A DNA stretch of 64,000 nucleotides, taken from assembly GCF_019710575.1 (NCBI RefSeq), contig NZ_JAHWFK010000032.1:124001-188000 (forward strand). The letters are read 5' to 3'. Of the stretch, positions 60,328 through 64,000 are shown piece after piece. A model generated the notes under the pieces. That model saw only the letters and a list, made by a program, of their open reading frames with translations, had not been told where the DNA came from and ran no database searches. The stretch is from Paractinoplanes polyasparticus. GTDB taxonomy: Bacteria; Actinomycetota; Actinomycetes; Mycobacteriales; Micromonosporaceae. The first letter of the stretch is position 1, and each line of letters opens with the position of its first letter. The translations under genes were made by a program, and so were the position numbers.

Positions 60328-62520
60328 TCAGCCGATGGCGAAGCTCGGGTGGGGCGGCTGGTTGTAGGCGGTGTTCTGCCAGGCCAGGGCCTCGCGGTAC
60401 TGGATGTCGTGCAGCAGCGTGAGCACGCGGCGGTCGGTCTGGATCGGGGTGGAGTAGATGCGCAGGGCGGTGTTGTCGGCGGTGGGCCAGATGACCTCCT
60501 CGCGCCAGTCGCCGAGCAGGTCGCCGCTCAGGGACGGGGTTGCCTTGGTGCCGTTGTTGGAGTGGACGCCGCTCGCGGTGAGCAGGCGCGTGTCCGACGA
60601 TGTGTCGTACTTGTCGATGCGGGTCTGGTCGAGCAGTTCGCGCTGGGGGTCGCGGTCCCACCAGATCACGAAGTTGGCCGAGCTCGGCTTGCGGCTCGAC
60701 ACCACCGAGCCGGACGGGCCACGCACGCCGTCGACCGCGGACGACCAGCTCTCCGCGCCGGGGCTGCCGGCCCAGATGTCGGCCGAGACGCCGCGTCCGT
60801 TGTCGCCGGCAGCCGGGGTGCTCCACAGGATCTGGCCCGTACGGGCGTCGGCGAACCACGACGACGGCTTGCTGGCGTCCTCGTCGACCTTGAAGACCTC
60901 GAGGCCGGTACGGGACGGGTCGAGATCACCGACGTGCAGGGCGTCGCCGTGGCCGTGCCCGGTGTTCCAGAGCTTCGCGCCGTTGTCGTCGATCGCGAGG
61001 GAGCCGTACACGATCTCGTCGCGGCCGTCCCGGTCGACGTCGGCCACCGAGAGCTGGTGGTTGCCCTGTCCGGCGGTGCCGCTGTTGGTCGAGCTGTTGC
61101 TGTCGAACGTCCAGCGACGGGTCAGCGCGCCGTTGCGGAAGTCCCAGGCGACGATCACGCTGCGGGTGTAATAGCCGCGCGCCATGATCAGGCTGGGCCG
61201 GCTGCCGTCGAGGTAGGCGGTGCCGGCCAGGAAGCGGTCGACCCGGTTGCCGTACGAGTCGCCCCAGTTGCTGACCGTGCCGCGGGCCGGCTCGTAGTTC
61301 ACCGTGGACAGCGCAGCGCCGGTGCGGCCGTCGAACATCGTCAGGTATTCGGGGCCGCTGAGCACGTAGCCCGAGGAGTTGCGGTGGTCGGCGCTCGAGG
61401 CGCCGATCACCTGGCCGGTGCCGGACACGGTGGCATCGGCCGTCTTCATGGCCACCTCGGCCCGGCCGTCGCCGTCGTAGTCGTACACCTGGAACTGGGT
61501 GTAATGCGCCCCGGCCCGGATGTTACGGCCGAGGTTGACGCGCCAGAGCCGGGTCCCGTCGAGTTTGTACGCGTCGACGTAGACCGGATCGGTGACGCCG
61601 GACTGCGAGTTGTCCTTGGCGTTCAACGGCTCCCACTTGAGCACCAGGTCGAGCCGGCCGTCGCCGTCGAGGTCGCCGGTGGAGGCGTCGTTCGCGGCGT
61701 ACAGGGAGCTGTTGGGATTCTGGATCGGGACGTCGAGATAACCGTTGCCGAAGGTCAGGGACGGGCCCTCGGCCGCCTGCTCAACCCCATTCAGTACGGC
61801 GCGTACGGTGTACGCGGCGTTGGCGGCCGCGCCGGCGTCCAGGTAGTTGGTCGAGGTCGTCAGCGGCGACCCGTTGACCTTGGTGGCGCCGCGGTAGACG
61901 TTGAAGCCGACGCCGGCCGGGTCGGTGGCCAGCCAGCGCCAGCTGACCAGGTTGGCCGAGCCCGAACGGACGCTGATCACGCCGCGGTCGAGGCGTTCGC
62001 GCTGCTTGCCGTCGGCCGGCGCTGTCGTGGTCGGCGGCGGCGTGGTCGGCGGCGGCGTAGTGGGCGGTGGCGCCGTGGTCGGGGGCGGCGGTGTCGTGGT
62101 GGGCGGCGGCGTGGTCGGCTGTGTCGCTCCCGTGCACGCGACGCCGTTCAAAGTGAACGTTCCCGGTGTGGTGGCGTCGCCGTTGGCGTTGAAGCCGAAT
62201 CCGGCCGTGCCGTTCGTGGCGAGTGCGCCGTTCCAGCCGGCGTCGCGCACCGTCACGGCCGTACCGGACTGGGTGACCGCCCCGTTCCACAACGACGTGA
62301 TCGTCTGACCGCCGGGCAGGGCGAAGCCCAGCGTCCAGCCGTTGAGCGGGTCGCCCAGGTTGGTGACGTCGACGGTGGCGCCGAAGCCCCCGGGCCAGGA
62401 GTTCGTGACGGCGTAGCGCACCTGGCAGCCGGCGGCGGCATCGGCCCGGGTCGCCACCATGACGCCCGCACCGGCAGTGACGACGGCGAGGACGGCCGCG
62501 ATCTTTCCTCTTCTGGCCAC
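60328..62520 (-). CDS. Secreted rhamnogalacturonan lyase, PL11, with N-terminal CBM2 (730 aa)
   Basis: Signal peptide MARRGKIAAVLAVVTAGAGVMVATRADA, then a CBM2 (CQVRYAVTNSWPGGFGATVDVTNLGDPLNGWTLGF ... WNGAVTQSG ... GWNGALATNGTAGFGFNANG; residues 32-130) with its Cys pair, and a Pro/Thr linker (133-165). The PL11 domain starts near 175 (ERLDRGVISVRSGSANLVSWRWLATDP). It shows calcium-binding D-x-D-G-D-G repeats (ASTGDLDGDGRLDLVLKWEP, YDYDGDGRAEVAMKTADATV, VADVDRDGRDEIVYG) and ends HPSFAIG. It cleaves the rhamnogalacturonan I backbone of pectin by beta-elimination. Confidence 0.93.
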   Translation of the reverse strand: MARRGKIAAVLAVVTAGAGVMVATRADAAAGCQVRYAVTNSWPGGFGATVDVTNLGDPLNGWTLGFALPGGQTITSLWNGAVTQSGTAVTVRDAGWNGALATNGTAGFGFNANGDATTPGTFTLNGVACTGATQPTTPPPTTTPPPPTTAPPPTTPPPTTPPPTTTAPADGKQRERLDRGVISVRSGSANLVSWRWLATDPAGVGFNVYRGATKVNGSPLTTSTNYLDAGAAANAAYTVRAVLNGVEQAAEGPSLTFGNGYLDVPIQNPNSSLYAANDASTGDLDGDGRLDLVLKWEPLNAKDNSQSGVTDPVYVDAYKLDGTRLWRVNLGRNIRAGAHYTQFQVYDYDGDGRAEVAMKTADATVSGTGQVIGASSADHRNSSGYVLSGPEYLTMFDGRTGAALSTVNYEPARGTVSNWGDSYGNRVDRFLAGTAYLDGSRPSLIMARGYYTRSVIVAWDFRNGALTRRWTFDSNSSTNSGTAGQGNHQLSVADVDRDGRDEIVYGSLAIDDNGAKLWNTGHGHGDALHVGDLDPSRTGLEVFKVDEDASKPSSWFADARTGQILWSTPAAGDNGRGVSADIWAGSPGAESWSSAVDGVRGPSGSVVSSRKPSSANFVIWWDRDPQRELLDQTRIDKYDTSSDTRLLTASGVHSNNGTKATPSLSGDLLGDWREEVIWPTADNTALRIYSTPIQTDRRVLTLLHDIQYREALAWQNTAYNQPPHPSFAIG

Positions 62521-62548
62521 GAGCGGTCCTTAGATCGAGGGACATGAA

Positions 62549-62562
62549 TGGGAGCGTTCCCA
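62549..62562. promoter_or_regulatory. CebR-type operator, one mismatch
   Basis: TGGGAGCGTTCCCA differs by one base from the CebR consensus TGGGAGCGCTCCCA. It lies 29 nt from the lyase start, where a bound repressor would block transcription of the minus-strand gene. Confidence 0.75.
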
Positions 62563-62598
62563 GGGTGGAGTATCGCGACGTTTCGGTCAAGGTTGGAT

Positions 62599-62612
62599 TG
62601 GGAGCGCTCCCA
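62599..62612. promoter_or_regulatory. CebR-type operator, perfect palindrome
   Basis: TGGGAGCGCTCCCA is a perfect 14-bp palindrome and is the operator described for CebR, the LacI-family cello-oligosaccharide repressor of streptomycetes. It is centred 50 bp from the other site and 50 nt before the esterase ATG. The two sites fit one or both divergent promoters. No LacI-family gene is in the window. Confidence 0.85.
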
Positions 62613-62661
62613 TGTCATAGTGCCCTCTATCCACTGTCATCGATCTCTGCTGGAGCGCCCG

Positions 62662-63759
62662 ATGCCCAGACGAAGGTTGACCGTCCTCGTTACCGCGACT
62701 GCTCTGGCGGCCGGGTCCATCGCCGTCGCCGCCGCGGGCCCGGCTTCAGCCGCCGCCGGCTGCCAGGTCCGCTACGCCGTCTCGAGTTCCTGGCCGGGTG
62801 GCTTCGGCGCCGCCGTCGACATCACCAACCTCGGCGACCCGCTGACCGCGTGGACCCTGACGTTCTCGTTCGGTGCGGGCCAGACGGTCACCCAGCTCTG
62901 GAACGGCGCGGCAACCCAGTCCGGGGCGGCGGTCACCGTACGCAATGCCTCGTGGAACGGCGCGCTCGCGACCAACGGGACGGTGTCCTTCGGCTTCAAC
63001 GGCTCCTCGACCGGCAGCAACCCGATCCCCACAGCGTTCGCCCTCAACGGCGCCGTGTGCAACGGCCCGACGCCGAGCACGCCCCCGCCGCCGAGCACCA
63101 CACCACCGACCACCACTCCCCCAACGACCCCTCCCACCACGCCGCCGGCCGGCTCACCCGTCAAGATCATGGCGCTGGGTGACTCGATCACCGGCTCCCC
63201 CGGCTGCTGGCGGGCCCTGCTCTGGCAGAAACTGCCCGCCACCCGCGTCGACTTCGTGGGCACCCTGCCCGGCCAGGGCTGCGGTTTCCCGTACGACGGG
63301 GAGAACGAGGGCCACGGCGGCTTCCTCGCCACGAACGTCGCCAACCAGAACCAGCTCGTCGGCTGGCTCGCGGCCACCGACCCCGACGTCGTCCTCATGC
63401 ACTTCGGCACGAACGACGTCTGGAACAACCTGCCCCCGTCGACGATCCTGGCCGCGTTCACCCGCATGGTCGGCCAGATGCGAGCGTCCAACCCGGCCAT
63501 GAAGATCCTGGTCGCCCAGATCATCCCCATGAACGCCTCGAACTGCGCCGACTGCGCCCAGCGCGTGGTCAACCTGAACGCGGCCATCCCGGCGTGGGCC
63601 GCCGGCCTCTCGACAGCCACCTCCCCGATCACAGTCGTCGACCAGTTCACCGGCTTCGTCCCCGCCACCGACACCTACGACGGAGTCCACCCCAACGACG
63701 CCGGCAACGCGAAGATCGCCAACCGCTGGTACCCGGCTCTTTCCGCCGCCCTCGGCTGA
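62662..63759 (+). CDS. Secreted CE3-like SGNH esterase with N-terminal CBM2 (365 aa)
   Basis: ATG 62662 with TGGAG upstream; the longer frame from 62548 crosses the operators and is rejected. Signal peptide (residues 1-33), CBM2 at 34-132 (CQVRYAVSSSWPGGFGAAVDITNLGDPL, SWNGALATNGTVSFGFNG), Pro/Thr linker, then a catalytic part from about 168: KIMALGDSITGSPGCWRALLW (Ser), GENEGHGGFLA, LMHFGTNDVWNN and YDGVHPNDAGNAKIA (Asp-His). This pattern fits carbohydrate esterase family 3, acetyl-xylan type. Its CBM2 is close to that of the lyase gene opposite, suggesting domain shuffling. Confidence 0.9.
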   Translation: MPRRRLTVLVTATALAAGSIAVAAAGPASAAAGCQVRYAVSSSWPGGFGAAVDITNLGDPLTAWTLTFSFGAGQTVTQLWNGAATQSGAAVTVRNASWNGALATNGTVSFGFNGSSTGSNPIPTAFALNGAVCNGPTPSTPPPPSTTPPTTTPPTTPPTTPPAGSPVKIMALGDSITGSPGCWRALLWQKLPATRVDFVGTLPGQGCGFPYDGENEGHGGFLATNVANQNQLVGWLAATDPDVVLMHFGTNDVWNNLPPSTILAAFTRMVGQMRASNPAMKILVAQIIPMNASNCADCAQRVVNLNAAIPAWAAGLSTATSPITVVDQFTGFVPATDTYDGVHPNDAGNAKIANRWYPALSAALG

Positions 63760-64000
63760 CCGCAGCCACGTCCCAGCCACCCGCCTGCCCCGGCACAGCC
63801 CCGCCTCCTTCACGCAAACAACCGAGGCGTTCCATCGCTCCGACGCCGGACAAACCGGACCGTCTCCGTCACGCTCACAGGAGACGGTCCGGACCGGCTC
63901 CCGACGCACACACGAGACGAACCGTCTCGTCTCGCCGGGGCCGCGGGACGCAAACCGGACCGTTCCACCCACCCACCCACCCGAGACGAGACGGTTCGTC
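63760..64000. repeat. Non-coding tail rich in inverted and direct repeats
   Basis: About 240 bp with no gene. A perfect 13-bp stem (63855-63867 with 63880-63892) follows the esterase. A second hairpin lies at 63912-63930, ACGAGACG with CGTCTCGT. GACGAACCGTCTCGTCTCG (63916-63934) recurs in inverted form at 63982-64000, up to the window edge. CAAACCGGACCGT recurs directly at 63851 and 63951. The first stem may be the esterase terminator. Confidence 0.75.

Noticed and set aside
62548..62661. N-terminal extension of the CE3-like esterase
   Set aside because: It would cross both operators and place 38 residues before a perfect signal peptide.

Overview
The window is very GC-rich and gene-dense. 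It has frequent GTG/TTG starts, many 4-nt stop/start overlaps, sigma factors of the SigB/SigF and SigE-ECF types, WhiB-free STAS/anti-sigma-kinase regulators, and secreted CBM2-linked plant-polysaccharide enzymes. Together these point to a filamentous soil actinomycete, most likely Micromonosporaceae (Actinoplanes-like). That placement is an inference from gene content; no rRNA or tRNA gene was recognised.

Layout. 0-0.7 kb (minus): a JmjC-type cupin hydroxylase cut by the left edge, preceded 2 nt upstream by a short peptide made of three 22-residue repeats. 0.7-7.7 kb: two DUF72 proteins around a class IV aminotransferase, a DksA/TraR zinc-finger protein, a uridine-kinase-like protein with a degenerate P-loop, a receiver-less OmpR-type winged-helix protein, and secA2 with a clear terminator. 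7.8-15 kb: a signalling block of two STAS-HATPase fusions around a CheR-coiled coil-PAS protein, a sigma factor with a C-terminal STAS domain, and a long disordered Pro/Ala-rich protein. 15.2-20.6 kb: a membrane protein, an SGNH hydrolase, a glutamate-cysteine ligase homologue, a decayed GH92 alpha-mannosidase pseudogene and an alpha/beta hydrolase.

20.6-25.3 kb (minus) is a cobalamin operon behind a recognisable cobalamin riboswitch: ChlI/ChlD-type chelatase, cobO, cobB and a CbiG C-terminal/CobE-like protein. A BtuF-like protein sits apart at 35.5 kb. 25.3-32 kb holds an FGGY kinase, a SigE-family ECF sigma factor with its membrane partner, an ArsR/SRPBCC pair, a pilin-like small protein and esterase-like hydrolases. 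32.1-36.5 kb is unusually repeat-rich: four unrelated short tandem arrays lie between small genes, two of them duplicating the stop-codon end of a neighbouring gene.

36.5-43.5 kb is the most interesting region. It carries a CDP-alcohol phosphotransferase, an MDR dehydrogenase, a PTPS-fold protein lacking the usual catalytic residues, a glycosyltransferase, a methyltransferase, a UPF0104-type membrane flippase, a RibD-C reductase and a GTP cyclohydrolase II. This combination suggests a GTP-derived, glycosylated and membrane-linked product that I cannot name. 43.5-55.7 kb: a PAS-PP2C-HATPase-STAS regulator, recQ with two DnaA boxes upstream, two lipoproteins, ppdK, and an XRE/ImmA/MAB_1171c/cytochrome P450 group. 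55.8-59.8 kb: glcDEF glycolate oxidase. 60.3-63.8 kb: divergent secreted CBM2 enzymes (a PL11 rhamnogalacturonan lyase and a CE3-like esterase) sharing a control region with two CebR-type operators. The last 240 bp are non-coding and rich in inverted repeats.
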